The position numbers and the translations under genes are program-made. DNA of 64,000 nucleotides from Chrysogorgia sp. JL179-B06 (lineage: Eukaryota; Cnidaria; Anthozoa; Scleralcyonacea; Chrysogorgiidae), in NCBI GenBank assembly GCA_035772405.1, contig JAYKKM010000052.1, forward strand, positions 226,001-290,000, given 5' to 3'. The notes beneath the pieces are model-generated. The model was not told the origin of the DNA, ran no database searches, and was given only the letters and a program-made list of their open reading frames with translations. Of this stretch, positions 10,142-22,487 are shown piece by piece. Numbering within the stretch: position 1 is the first letter of the stretch; each line of letters opens with the position of its first letter.

Positions 10142-12950
10142 TCCTTATTCGCTTTCGACGTGCCCCTGTAGCTATTTCTGCAGATATCTCCCACATGTTC
10201 GACCATATACCGTCCATATCACAGATTTCTGTGGAGAAATTCGGATGATACGAAAGAGCCTGATGTGTACGAATTCCTCCGTCTACCTTTTGGAAATGCA
10301 GCGTCTCCATTCTGTGCTCAACATGTTGTACACACGCATGCCCAAGCTAATAGTGAAGAGAAACTTAAAGCTGCTGATACCGTCGATAATTCGATGTATG
10401 TGGATGACGTCCTGGATTCCTGCGAGCCAGTCCGGGAAGCTAGTAACTTGCGACGCGACATGTCAGAACTGCTATATGGAGCGGGATTCCAACTAAGAAA
10501 ATGGCGTTGGAACGAAGTGTCGGTGATCGAGGATGTGCCTGTTGAAGATCGGTTACCCGGCGTAGAGACTGGCGAAGCAAAAAACCTACCGACATTAAAG
10601 ACCTTGGGCGTAATGTGGAACGCAGACGCTGACACGTTTACCTTTCATGTCGAGCCACCACAGAAATCCGAAGCGTCAACAAAGAGAAACGTGTTGAGCT
10701 GTATTGCCTCACTGTTCGATCCTCTCCAATTCTTGTCTCCGTTCACCATACGAGGCAAGCTATTGATGCAAGAAATTTTGGCAACAGGTTTGGATTGGAA
10801 TGACTTTGTACCAGGCAATCTCGAGTCCAAGTGGAAGGAATGGATCGACGAGCTGCCAGAATTATTAACGGTGTGCATCCCATGTTGTCTACGTATCGCA
10901 AATCCGACAAACCTTCAACTACTGTATATTTTTTCAGATGCCTCCAACGTTCGATACTCCGACCACACACCGACTTCACGTCTAATTGTCTCGAAAAGCC
11001 GCGTATCACCAGTCAAGGCAGTGACAATACCACGACTTGAGTTGACGGGCGCTGTGCTTGCTACTCGGTTGGCAATGAGCCTCACAAGAGTACTTACAGT
11101 CGAGAAGGTCACATTCTGGACAGATTCGACAAACGTACTCTATTGGGTACGTAACCAAAGTCGAAACTTCAAACCGTTTGTTGCTAATCGAATTGGAGAG
11201 ATACAAAGGAACACAAATCTAGACCAGTGGCGACACATTCCTGGAGCCTATCGGCCTCACAGCTGTCTCAGAGCAAGATGTGGATGGAGGGACCCGAGAT
11301 CATGAAGAAGGACGAGTCATCTTGGCCTGAAAGGTTACCCGGTAACCCAAAGGACGAGGCAGAGAAGTGCGAGCAACGAAAGAAGAACCTTACGTTCGTG
11401 ACAGAACAACCTTCAGACCAAGACGAACGCCTCCGACCAGAATCGTTTTTCAAGCCTCTCTCGTTTAACCCATATCGCAGCTTGGTCAAAACGTTTTGTG
11501 ATGAACTGTCGAATACCTAAGAAACAAAGAAAAGGAAGCAACGTACTCGAATGCAACGAGATCACAGATGCTGAGACGTTCTGGATACGTCGAGCTCAAA
11601 CCGAAGCCATTCCCGACGGAGGAAAAGAGAAGAGTCTGAATAGAATTACCCCTCAACGAGACAACAATGGACTAGTTCGAGTAAATGGGCGCCTTCGCTA
11701 CGCTAACGACCTTCCCTACGATGTCAGACACCCGATACTTCTATCGTGGACCGACATGAGAAGCTTGGTCATAACTCAGGCGTAGAACACCTTCTGACAG
11801 AAATGCGTTCAAGATTTTGGGTGATCAAAGGGAGAACAAGCACGAAATGTAGTCGAAACATGCCGTGAATGTCGCAGAAGATTCAAAGCAAAACCGGCAG
11901 GTCAAATAATGGCTCCACTTCCAAGACCTAGACTACAGCTGCCCCTTCGAGCATTTGCACGTATTGGAACTGATTACTGTGTGGGCCATTTCGTACGAAG
12001 CAAGGTCGCTCCAGATCAAGAGCCAAGAGATACATGTGCCGAGCAGAGGTTGAAGAGATGATTTTCTCTTTGTCAAGCGCTTGAACTAGCTGACGTAGTT
12101 CTTTTTCTGCTGCCACGAAGTTTGATCTATTGTCTGATACGACGTAAGCTGGGGTCTCCCTCCTTGATGTCATTCGGCTGAAGGCGTTAAGGAATGCTTC
12201 CATATCTAACGAGTATGTCATCTCTAGATGCACGGCTTGTGTAGCAAGACCAGCAGCCTATAGAATGGAGATTTAATCAACCGTCAGCACCCCACTTTGG
12301 AGGAGTGTTCGAGGCTATGATCAAGAGTGCGAAGAAACCATTGACGGAAATTCTTGGAAACGCAGAAGTCACCGATGAAAAGCTGCACACTGCGATTTGT
12401 GGAGCCGAAGGCTTGATGAATTATCGGCCTATAACGTACGTTAGTGCCGATCCAGACGATATGGTGCCTTTAACACCAAATCATTTTATTATTGGCCAAC
12501 TCGGAGGGAAATTCGCCCCGAAGCCCTTGACAACGATCAGCAAATCAATCCCGAGAAACGATGGTGACGTATTCAACAGCTCTTGGGGCAGTTCTACCAA
12601 AACTAAATGTACGAGGAAAATAGTTTCATCCAAAACGGAATCTCAAAACAGGAGATGTGGTTCTAGTCATCGATCCGAACGCCAAGCGTGGAGAGTGGCC
12701 TCTTGGACGAATACTTAAAGCGTATCCCGGAGAATATGGACTAGTGCGTGTGGTTGACGTGAAAGTTGGAAAGAACACTTACAGACGTCCAGTACACCGC
12801 CTCGGTCCCCTGGAGATCGATGATAAAACTAGAGAATTAAATACAAGACATTGCCAAAGATTTTTAGATACCTGTACCTTTCAAATAGACAAATAAATAC
12901 AAATACATTGGTTGATTTAGACGAATGTTATATCACATTCGAGAGGGGGA
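10142..12950 (+). pseudogene. BEL/Pao LTR retrotransposon pol, 5' truncated
   Basis: Coding starts mid-RT with RFRRAPVAISADISHMF, followed by VYEFLRLPFGNAASPFCAQH and the catalytic YVDD within NSMYVDDVLDS (about 10394-10425). Next come the BEL-typical LFDPLQFLSPFTIRGKLLMQ (about 10715-10775) and the RNase H region (VTIPRLELTGAVLATRLA, then WTDSTNVLYWVR, about 11020-11150). Frameshifts near 11240 and 11500 lead to the integrase zinc-binding region (LRYANDLPYDVRHPILL) and the start of the catalytic core (RAFARIGTDY). The central integrase core is inverted (see 12041-12260). It resumes with FNQPSAPHFGGVFEAMIKSA at about 12270 and ends in the DUF5641-like domain (GDVVLVIDPNAKRGEWPLG, about 12650-12830). 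Gag and protease are missing. A GAGAGGGGGA tract at about 12940-12950 is a plausible polypurine tract before the 3' LTR. Confidence 0.9.
12041..12260 (-). pseudogene. Inverted integrase-core segment inside the BEL/Pao element
   Basis: On the minus strand this block reads AVHLEMTYSLDMEAFLNAFS and then TPAYVVSDNRSNFVAAEKEL, the expected BEL/Pao integrase core with its VVSDNG-type catalytic motif (here N-R instead of N-G). It sits in the opposite orientation to the coding sequence on both sides. The plus strand runs into it after AKRYMC-equivalent codons near 12040 and leaves it just before EWRFNQPSAP near 12265. The missing piece of the plus-strand gene is therefore present but flipped. This is a local inversion of about 220 bp. 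Confidence 0.85.
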
Positions 12951-13327
12951 TGTTTTAGCATTATATACTTTTGTCTACTTTATTTTTAATACCTAATACG
13001 TAATCTTATACTACTAGTGCGCTTACGTCAATGTTGATTGGAAAAATAATACTCAGGGAAATTATGTTGATATTTGAGACGACACCAGGTCAAGAGGAGA
13101 GAGAACGGCTGGCCTGGAGAGTATTTTCATTAAAGATTGTTTACGAAAATTACGACTTCTCTGGTACTTTTGTATTTATTGGTGATCAACCTGACGGTTC
13201 TATGCGAGAACACCGTTAACGATTAAACGTATTTTGCTAAAATACGAAGTCCTCCTTTGTATATTTTTCCTTCAAAAGTTCCCTCAACTTGGGCCGTGTA
13301 GCGCATTTCAGCCATCGTTTTGAACAG
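12951..13327 (+). repeat. Probable 3' LTR of the BEL/Pao element
   Basis: The sequence starts TGTTTTAGCA right after a purine tract, as LTRs do (TG...CA). The right boundary is uncertain. A TGAACA at about 13322-13327 is one possible end. No 5' LTR is available for comparison because the element is 5' truncated. The 62-codon frame at 13031-13219 inside it is probably not a gene. Confidence 0.5.
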
Positions 13328-13959
13328 ACCATATTACAGGCATTCTAGCGTTTTATCGCTTTATCCTGCTAGACAGAGGAAGAAGGGAGGGAAACTCTGT
13401 TTAGCAGGGTACGGCCATCCCCAACCCAAACAAAACGTGTTTACTTTGGTTTTCTCTGTCTTACTTTTAAGAAAAATCCAGGTAAAGTTATGAGAGTATA
13501 GAAGAAAGATTTTTAAGAGAAATAGCACGGCAAAGAAACAGTAAAAACATTTGCCGTCATATGAATTTCTGCCATAATTTAAATATTTTTCTGCCATATT
13601 GCACCCCCTACAATATGGCGGGAAAACCTTGAAGGGTCTAACGTGGTGTAAATATGAAATTTGTAGCTAGCTTGGAACAACTTAATTTGAAAGTGTCATG
13701 TTTTGAATGTTTAGAATTTTCAAAAAATATAATTTTCGTACATCATTTGATGAAGTTGGAATTAAATCCATTGTCGGGAATTAAGCTAAATTTTATAGTT
13801 CCGGAAATAAGTTGATTTAGTTCTAACGGAAGTGACATTGAACTCTGATGTAATGGCTTGCAGGGGGTAAATAAGTGTCAAAAAGACTGTTTATTGATCT
13901 GTCTGAAGTGTGAGCGAGTGAAGTGTGAACGTGATCTGTGAAAAAAAACATTTTGTGAT
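13328..13959. other. Intergenic stretch
   Basis: No gene or clear repeat. It separates the end of the first BEL/Pao element from the inverted gag part of the second. Poly-A/T-rich with no long ORF on either strand. Confidence 0.35.
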
Positions 13960-14478
13960 ATCTTAAACTAAAGAAATCCGCATACGTGACACCCGCTGTG
14001 TGGTAGAGCTTCCATGGTCTTTCTTGCTTTTTCACACAGCAATTCCCTCAGATAAGAGAACTTGCTTACTGCAGGTACGCCGCTCTTGTCGATTGTTTCC
14101 GAATACAGGCTCCAAAATCGTGGCCAGTCGGCATAAGTACTGTACCGTTGAATCTGGTGATTTGAAGTTTGGGTAACTTCGCTTGTAATTTGAGCGCGTC
14201 GTTGTTTGTCTGCGCCGATTTGTCTGGTTTAGTAATTTCAGCTTGTAGTTTCACCTTGGCTTCGTGTAGTTTGAGTTCGAATTGTCGTTGTTTTTCGCGC
14301 TCCTAATTCTCTCTTTCGGCTTTCTCGTCACGCTGTTGTTGTTCTATTTTTACGTCTAGTTTTAGCAATCTTGTTTTCGACCTCGGTGTTCCACTTGTCA
14401 ATTTCATTTTCATTGATGCTTTCGGCGATTTCACTAGCTTCAACTTTCCTTCGCTATTTCCATTCTCGAGGATCGTTT
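13960..14478 (-). pseudogene. Inverted gag N-terminal part of a second BEL/Pao element
   Basis: The minus strand encodes a charged coiled-coil-like region (KIEQQQRDEKAEREN, then LKLHEAKVKLQ), followed by LPKLQITRFNGT and IDKSGVPAVSKFSYLRELL across a frameshift. KLPKLQI-F-G and the DKS-K--YL pattern are hallmarks of BEL/Pao gag (DUF1759-type). The downstream continuation of the same gag is on the plus strand from about 14480. The 5' half of gag therefore lies head-to-head with the rest of the element, and the middle of gag is lost. Confidence 0.75.
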
Positions 14479-17400
14479 TCGAAAAGACAGTGAGATTGTG
14501 AAAACGTATGTGAAAGAAATAATGGATCAACCTAACATCGGCTCAGTAAACGTGAAGAAAATAGACGATTTCAACGAGAAATTGGCCAATTGTGTGCAAT
14601 CTCTGGAAACACTTAAACAACTCGACGCAATTAATGGAACAGTGTCTATGATTCTGGATAAGTTTAATAATAATAATAATAAGTTACCTGCTATCAGAGG
14701 AGATCTCGTGAGAAACGATTCAAGCTGGGAAAGTTGGAACTTTATACTGATCCACCAAAGAAACGAGACCGACGAAGCCAAGGGATGGACACAGCAAAAG
14801 AAAAATAAAGGAGCTGAGAGTGTATTGTAATGCCAGTAATCATCGGTCTTCGGGATGCGACTCAGCTAAGACAGCAGAAGAACGCAAGAACATCTTAGCG
14901 ACCAAGAAACTGTGTTTCAATTGCATAGGACCAGCACATCGAGTTTCGGAGTGTAGAAGCACAGCGACTTGTAGGAACTGTTGCAAGAGACATCACACGT
15001 CAATTTGCAACGAGACCAAAGAAGCCAAACCTAAGACAGAACCAGTGTTGGCCGCGCGTGGTCAGGAAGAAAAGGATGTAATATACCCCATAATTCTTGT
15101 TGAAATAGATGGCATCAAGACTCATGCTCTCTTAGACACTGGGGCTGGTACAGTGTAGCTCATGTGCGCCAAGCAAGTAAAGACAAGAAGAGTGGATATG
15201 ATGATTAGTTCCAGAACCACCAAAGTAGAGATATATTCTGCCAATCTAGCTGCGGTCGATGGGAAGTTCAGCACGAAGATCGAGTTATCAAAGGTCGACA
15301 AACCTCAACTTATGATGGCCAACAATCCCAACTACAACGAACTGTTTGAGAAGTACAACCATCTCAAAGGAGTGAAAATTGATGATCCCGACAAGAGAAA
15401 GCAATTCCCAATTCATGTGGTTTTGGGTGCTAGCGAGTATCCAGCCGTCAAGACAGCAACATCACAGAAAGTCGGTTTGCTTGGACAACCTGTTGCAGAA
15501 ACAACACTTCTTGGATGGACCATCATGTCACCAGGGAGAGAAGACGAAGAGAGCCCAGTCCTTTTTACCCAAACTACCACCACAGACTACGAACAGCTCT
15601 GTGCTCTAGATGTACTTGGACTTGCAGACACACACGAAGATGACCAACAAATTGACTACAAGGAATTCCAAGAGCAATTAGAGAGAAATGAAGCTGACTG
15701 GTATCTAACCAATCTACCATGGAAAGGAAATCATCCAACTTTGGCGACAAATGAGATGGGGAGTAAGAGGCAACTGGAACAACTAATTCGAAATATGAAG
15801 AGGGACGGGATTTATGAAGAATACAATGACATTATTCAAGATCAGTTACAGCAAGGCATAATCGAAACAACACCGAAGGAGCCAACTGGTAAGGAATTCT
15901 ATATTCCACACAAGGGCGTGACCAAAAAGGAAGCAGAAAGCACCAAACTTCGCATTGTCTACGATGCATCAGCAAGAGAAACAAACAATCAACCTTCATT
16001 GAATGATTGCCTACACCGCCTCTCCAAAACCAGCTGTGGCCACATCATAGTAAGAGCGAGATTTCATCCACTTCTTCTCACCGGCGACCTCAAGAGAGCC
16101 TTCTTGCAGATCAGAATCAAGAAGGAAGAAACGGACTCTTTACGTTGCATTGGAAAGAGCCAAACAGTGACGAGTTGAAAGTCTACCGGTTTACAAGAGC
16201 ATTATATCTTCGCCATTCCTTCTTGCAGGAGTTCTCCACCAACACCTTGACTCCTGGAAAGATCGGTTCCCAACGCTTGTTGAAGAGTTGCGCAATGGCC
16301 TCTATGTTGATGACCTAATGACCGGTGGTATTACAGTGGAAGAAACCAAAGAAAAGAAGGCGATCACTACAGAAGTGTTTGATGGCACTCGAATGACATT
16401 CAGCTAGAAGCACCCGGAGAATCATCGACTGACTCAGAAGTGACCTACGCCAAACAACAGCTTGGAGGAGGTGAAACACTCGAAGGGAAATTACTGGGCC
16501 TACCTTGGGACAGAGAGCAAGATACCATCAGCATTATCCTCAAGGTAGAAGACTGCACAACAAAGAGGGGTGTCCTCTCCCAACTCGCCCAGATTTACGA
16601 CCCGTTAGGCCTTGTATCACCAACCACGCTGACTGCCAAACTACTATATCGTGACATTTGTGATACCAAGATAGCATGGGATGCAAGACTTCCTGACCCA
16701 CTTCTGAAACGCTGGAAAGATTCGTTGACTGAAAACTTCATTGTACCTCGTCCACTCGCGCCACATCGTCTTCCAACCTCATGCATTCGCTGCAAAGGGT
16801 GATTATCGTCAGTTCGTAGCCAATCGCGTCCAAAAGATTCAAGCAAGTTACCTGTCATCATGTACCAACACAGGAGAATCCTGCCGACCTAGGAAGTAGG
16901 GGAGGAAATGCGGTGAGTAATTCAACTGTGGAGAGAAGGCCCGAAATGGTTAAGAAATCGTTCTGAATGGCCACCAGATGTAACGCTGGAATCTATCGCA
17001 GAAACCAAAGCAGAAGCCAAAGTAAGGCAAGAAATCTTTGCCGCAGTTTCCAACAAGCAAGACGCCTTCGACCTCCTTCTCGATAAGCACAAGCTGCCTA
17101 AAGTTTTAAGAATAGGAGCATCGATACAACGCTTCATTTGGAACTGCAAGAATAAACCACAAGAAAGGAGAGTGGTTCAATCAATACTGAAGCAGTTCAA
17201 CAGCAGAAATTATGGTGGATAAGGCGAGCTCAACAAGCAGCACAACAAGACACGCACTTCCAAGCCGATCAACTCCAGCTAAATCTTCAACTCAACGAGC
17301 AACAGATCCTGGAATGCCGTGGTCGAATTACCGGAGAGTACCCGATATACTGTACCTACAGTACCAGTCAAGCACCCTTTCACATCGCTGTTAGTTTACC

Positions 17401-18564
17401 AAGAACATGTCTTAACTCTGCATGGCGGTGTCGGATTGACAATGGCTAAAGTACAGTACGAGAGTATTATTGGGTTCCGCGACTTCGAAGCTTAGTTAAG
17501 AAGATAAGAAGGAATTGTCATGGGTGTAGAAGATTCCATGTGAAAGCGTTCCACCAGCAACTTTACCAAGTACTCGAACTGAAGGAAGTATGCCAAGGAA
17601 GGAAGTATGTATGTTTCAAGTAGTAGGAGTGGACTTTGCTGGTCCAATCAAGTACCAAATTAAATATAAGAAAGAAAAAAAGCTTATCTGGCTCTGTTTC
17701 TTGTAGTCTGACGACAGCAGTGCATCTAGAGTTGGTAAAGTCGTTGGATGATTTCATCCTATGTTTAAAAACGTTTATTGCAAGAAGAGGAAGACCTGAG
17801 TTAGTTTATTCCGACAACGGAACTACTTTTAAGGCAACAGAAAAATAGTTGCAACAAGTACAAGAAGATGAGAAGTTCAACAGTTTCCTCGCCAGTACGG
17901 GTATAAAGTGGCGTTTCAATCTAAGTCGGGCCCCCTGGTGGGGGCGGGGGGGATTCGAACGACTTATCGGGTTATTCAAGAATGCATTCTACAAAACTAT
18001 CGGAAACGGAACACTCAAATGGCCAGAACTAGAAGAAGTGGTACTGGACGTGGAGGTTACCCTAAACAACCGTCCGCTCACGTATTTGGAAGATGACGTA
18101 CAACAGCCGATCCTGACACCAAATTCGATGCTTCAGATTAACCCGAGCTACCTTCCCGAACTGGAAGCATAGTAGCATACCACATTACCGAAAACGATCT
18201 GAAGAAATGGGCTAAGTTCCTGAAAAGGTGCAAAGAAGTAGTTTGGAAAAGATGGAGCCGAGAGTGCATGCGCAGTTTGCGAGAACAACATCGCCGACCC
18301 GGAGGAGAGGAAGCAACTTACCCCAAAATTGGAGAAGTAGTCATTATTCGAGATGAGCAACAATCAAGAAACCTATGGAAACTGGCCGTGGTAAGTCGAC
18401 TTATCAAGGGGAGAGATGGTATCGTACGGGGAGCGAAATTGAAGACCAGTAAAAGTATCTTGGAAAGTGCCATTCAGCATCTATTTCCCCTGGAGTTGTC
18501 CTGTGATCGAAAGCAAGCCCCACCACTCAACCTTCGTGCCCCTGAACACCGGCAGCAGCTTTAG
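14479..18564 (+). pseudogene. BEL/Pao retrotransposon gag-pol, decayed
   Basis: In order: the gag C-terminal part (DSEIVKTYVKEIM, LPAIRGDLVRNDSSWESW); zinc knuckles CFNCIGPAHRVSEC and CRNCCKRHHTSIC at about 14910-15010; the aspartic protease HALLDTGAGT at about 15124-15155 followed by a nonsense codon; the A17/RT region with KEFYIPHKGV, LRIVYDASA and LLTGDLKRAFLQIRI (15880-16120); a frameshift, then IYDPLGLVSP (about 16595); a deletion around 16800; the pre-integrase region with WWIRRAQQAA; and the integrase core TTAVHLELVKSLDDF and YSDNGTTF (about 17710-17830) with a stop at 17846-17848. It then continues WRFNLSRAPWWG through a G-rich expansion, LNNRPLTYLEDD, and a DUF5641-like end to 18564. 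At least six frame or stop lesions make it non-functional. It is a different copy from the element at 10142 and clearly divergent in sequence. Confidence 0.92.
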
Positions 18565-20515
18565 CGCGGATTCAAGAGCTAGCTGAAAACGAGGACTGAA
18601 CGAAGAGTTTAAAGCATTTACCGCATACCTGGTCTACATTTTAATAGTACAAACAACCATTACTCTGTATGTGTCTGTTATGTAGGCCTAAAGTGCCCCT
18701 AACACAAAGCTTTATTTGTTGTCAAATCTTGACATAATTTCTAGTATTTATGCAAAAATTAAAATAAAAATGAATTTCTTTAAAATCTCCGATTTTTATT
18801 GTACACACTCCCGTGACAATAATTTGTTACGAGGAGTCTGGAACGAGTACATTTTGTGACATCACACAAGGAATCACTCTATCTAAATTCCGAAATGCGA
18901 AAGTTTTAATGCTAGACTATATCTAACTCCAAAGCAGATCACAAGTTGATCAAAGCAAAGTAACGACTACCTTTTGTGACGTCAAATACATGCTAGGCCC
19001 AGACTCCTGCTTGTTAAAAATACCAACAGAACTGGGCCATTGAAATTCAACTTCGATGAGCTGAAAATCGTTTCTGGGTTATGAGTTAACGCCTAGTGGG
19101 CGTCTTGTTATTATTAATGTTTAAACTTTCCCAAATCCCAGAGTGTTTTCAGATTATTAAAGTGCCCCTGGCTACTTGAGCTAGTGGCTTGTTGAAAGAC
19201 ATTGTAGGCAAATTCAATATACACAAATCTATAGTTGTAGGTACTTATGATACAGCTGTCAGTGCAGGGGTGGTTAAATTTTCCATCATTGCAAACCCAT
19301 AACATAGTGTTGGCCAACGGTTTTGATAATTATATGAAGGTGAGTTGGCTCAGTATCCAAGCTGGCTTACTGAGAAGTCTGCCCCGCCAAATTAGCCATC
19401 CTGTTCGCTGACCGGGTCAGCCTAGCAAGCGAGCCGGCCTGTGCTCATGTAATAACAATTCATATGGTCAGTCCGGCAAACAGGTTCAGTTTGAGCAAGC
19501 ATTAAATCAGTTAATCTTTTTCTCAGTGTATAAGGCATAGAAGCAAATCAAACTATTTAGCTGGCAGTAGCAAGGTGTCATAATTGCTATTATAAAACAG
19601 TTTAAAGAAATGTAATTCAAAATCTTTATTTCTTTAAATTATACAATCTAGTCCAGTGGGCCGGCCAGCTAGCTAATTGTAATATAAAGACAGGTTACTG
19701 CATAGTTAACTATGGTTACTGTCTTGGTTAGCGAGCCAATTCGCTTACCAAGTAGTCAAGGCCAAAATTCAGTTCGAAAGGTATGTATCTGGCTGTACAG
19801 ACCAAGTAACAGTTTGCAAATGGTGTGCTTGTGAGTAAGTCTGACAAGTGGGCTAGCCTGCCTCAGGACAAATTACTGTTTTGGTAATAGCAAGCCAGCT
19901 TCATGCCTCCATGTAAGCTATGCAGTAATCATGAATGCCAAAAATCAGTTTGAAAGGTGTGTATTTGTGGGGTTGAGGGACAATGGAAAGTACATAGCTG
20001 AACAGGACCAGTCACTGGTAAACTAGCAAACAATAACAAACTCTTTACTCGTTGATCTTGATAGTTGGTATGGGTGTCAGAGATTTATATACTGTGTGTT
20101 CATTTGTAAGCATTTGTGTATAATAATGTGAACAATCGATACAAAGGTACTGATAACCCAGAACATTTTGGAGCCCCATTTAAGCTTACAGGTAGAATAT
20201 CAAGTGAAACAGGGTTATTCAATGGCGACATTTCAACTTAGTACTTGGACCCTTGGTATATATGAAACAATAAACTGTAGCATCGACTTTATTTTGAAAA
20301 TAACAATAAACAATACAGGCAACAAAGCTTATAAAAATATTACAGTTACCTCAGAACAGTTAACATATTCCCATCGACATTCATATGTTGAGTCTTATAT
20401 TAAATTATTAAACATTTAGTAGACAAAAAGCGTATGGAAACAGATAATTTGATCGAGTACAGGTTCTCGAAATCGCAGACCAACCCGTTTCGAAAGCGAT
20501 CGGGATTGTGAGCGT
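18565..20515. other. Intergenic with dispersed repeat fragments
   Basis: No gene. No clear LTR follows the BEL/Pao stop. A block TTAACGCCTAGTGGGCGTCT (about 19085-19104) recurs inverted at 26727-26752 and in diverged form at 60495. The segment 19212-19266 (CAATATACACAAATCTATAG and on) matches 26768-26828. A direct repeat (GCCAAAATTCAGTT-GAAAGG) lies at 19761 and 19934. These are fragments of dispersed short elements. Confidence 0.5.
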
Positions 20516-20523
20516 ATATAAGA

Positions 20524-21068
20524 CAGGGACGTAGCCAGAAGGCCCTGTGGAGAATGAAGGAAGTCATGGCTATATGTTCGCCACAAAGCCACGATTGTGG
20601 CTGGAAAGTCGGGGGGGTTACATGGTCTCACAGGAAAATTTTGAAAGGCCCAGAAGTGATTTTACAGCAATTTCTAACATGATTTTTTGCGAAATTAGGC
20701 CACCAGACGATGGCTAGAAATTTCATTTTTAGCTTTTACATCGTGCTAATAATTAGTGATATTTTATCCAGCCTTTCATTATTTATTCTGACAGTAAAAC
20801 AAAAAACACAATTGTTTGCTTATTTTAAAAAAGGTGTAGGTTTATTAAAAAGAAAACTGAACACGGAAACATATTTAAATTCCGAGACTAATGTAAACAG
20901 TTTGACTTTTTCCGTAGCACAAGCACTTTGTTTTGTGATGAATTTATCAAGAACAAGCAATCTGTAAACAAATTAATCATCTACTGTAAAATATTTAGTT
21001 GAATTTTTGGTTTTAGTTCAACAAGCAAAGGGGGGGGAGCCACGGCTCCCCCCCTGGCTACGTCCCTA
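20524..21068. mobile_element. Non-autonomous hAT element with 8-bp TSD
   Basis: The left end CAGGGACGTAGCCAG and the right end CTGGCTACGTCCCTA are inverted terminal repeats of the hAT CAGGGGCGTAGC type. The outermost right base is G-to-A mutated. They are flanked by a perfect 8-bp direct repeat ATATAAGA at 20516-20523 and 21069-21076, the target-site length of hAT transposases. The interior (545 bp in total) has no transposase. A further inverted repeat, GGGGGGAGCCACGGCTCCCC, lies just inside the right end. Confidence 0.9.
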
Positions 21069-21299
21069 ATATAAGATCAAGATACTTGGCAGTGACATCA
21101 AAGATTTTCAGTGAAGTTACACTCGAAGAAAGGTGATAAAATGAGTAAATCACAATGGCACATAAATATATGCAGTAGTTTCAGTTTCGCAAAAGTGAAA
21201 AGCCTGGGTATGAGGTTGATCGGGATGATGCAATAATTGCCATTTCGCGACGACGACAAAAAAATAATAAAAAAATTATAATAAACAGAGCCCATTTTA

Positions 21300-21560
21300 A
21301 GACTTGTGCTACAGCCCGAGTAATAATAATAATAAACAGAGCCGAAACCTAGACTGGGCTACCACTGGTAGCCCGAGTTATCAGTATAGTACATCATTGT
21401 AACCTTTGCTCTCCATCCAAGTCTCGGCAGCTCAATGGTTAGAATGTCTCACTGGCATGAATCAGAAGGTTACAGGTTCAATTCCTAATTTTTGGGACTC
21501 AGAGGATATGAGCTTGATGATTGTCTGTCTACTCCATGCTCTCCCACATTCACTACAACA
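21300..21560 (+). repeat. tRNA-derived SINE-like element
   Basis: The sequence at 21419-21500 has pol III box A-like GGCAGCTCAATGGTTAGA and box B-like GGTTCAATTCC at tRNA spacing, with an anticodon-arm-like ACTGGCATGAATCAG. The cloverleaf is disturbed. The flanking sequence (TGTCTGTCTACTCC, CTCTCCCACATT) also occurs at 49066-49265, where the tRNA-like body is inverted relative to that flank. Consistent with a tRNA-derived SINE rather than a working tRNA gene. Confidence 0.6.
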
Positions 21561-22440
21561 GTGTATATATTAATACAAATAATCCATACTATTACATTTA
21601 CTATTCCATTAATAGTAAGTTGGCCACATCCCTGCTGGGTAGGATCATCAACTTATATAATCTATCCACAGCAACAATCAGGATTAGAATCCCTGATACT
21701 GTACATCTTAGTAAACCCAATGTCTATGACACTTTACGTAGTAAATACTCTGTATGTTCATTGAAAGATAAGCACTAATCTATATGCACCCCTAGACATT
21801 TGAACAAATTTAATTTGTTTAATGGGGACCCATTGTATGATAAAGATGATAAAGATATTAAAGATATTAAGATTCCTTCATTGGCATTTGTACTGAGTTG
21901 ATTATTTTATAAATCAGGAGTACCATAACATAATACACAATTGGTTTTTAATGCTGTTTATAGCTGATCGGACAACCAATTTCTCACTCAGTGATTGATA
22001 GTAGAAACAGCAGTAGACTTCCCCACTATTCTGTTTAGTGCAGGTAGTATGTACTGCAACCAAAAATTAGACAGTTTGGACATTTAGTTTGATGTCTTAA
22101 GGCTGCCTTCCCATATGTCATAATTTGGCAATATTCAGCAGTATTGAAAACACTCACTGCAACCATATGGAAAACACTAAAATTATATTTTGGACACCGG
22201 TCAATACCGGTACTGTCAAATACTGGGTATTGCGAATAGAACCATTTCTATTCACAATACCGTAAAATACCCTTGGTGACTGTTGGAAATGAGGTTTCCC
22301 TGAGGGTATTGCAATACTGCCAATACCATATGGGTGAAACAATGAAATTCAGATGACACAAAGCTCTCAGATATAATATTGTCCACTGAAAATCTATTCA
22401 GATTGGCAAATGAAAAGCACCACGCTATAAAACCTTCAAA
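21561..22440. other. Intergenic stretch
   Basis: No gene supported. It contains a short GATAAAGAT/ATTAAAGAT simple repeat near 21838-21872 and an imperfect inverted repeat of CCGGTATTG-type blocks near 22197-22330. The overlapping 85-90-codon frames at 21492-21778 have no recognisable family. Confidence 0.35.
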
Positions 22441-22487
22441 CAGTAAGCGGGCGAGGGGTTGTTACGTACACGTACCTGTATTTCTAG
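22441..22487 (+). repeat. Helitron-like 3' end, isolated
   Basis: GCGGGCGAGGGG followed by a short palindrome (ACGTACACGTAC) and ending TATTTCTAG then T. It matches the 3' ends at 24049 and 58420 (GGCGGGCGAGGGG...TATTTCTAG|T). CTAG|T fits the CTRR|T rule of Helitron 3' termini. The upstream body of this copy was not identified. Confidence 0.55.

Noticed and set aside
21419..21500. Functional tRNA gene
   Set aside because: Box A and box B are present, but the acceptor and anticodon stems do not pair properly and the sequence is part of a dispersed element.
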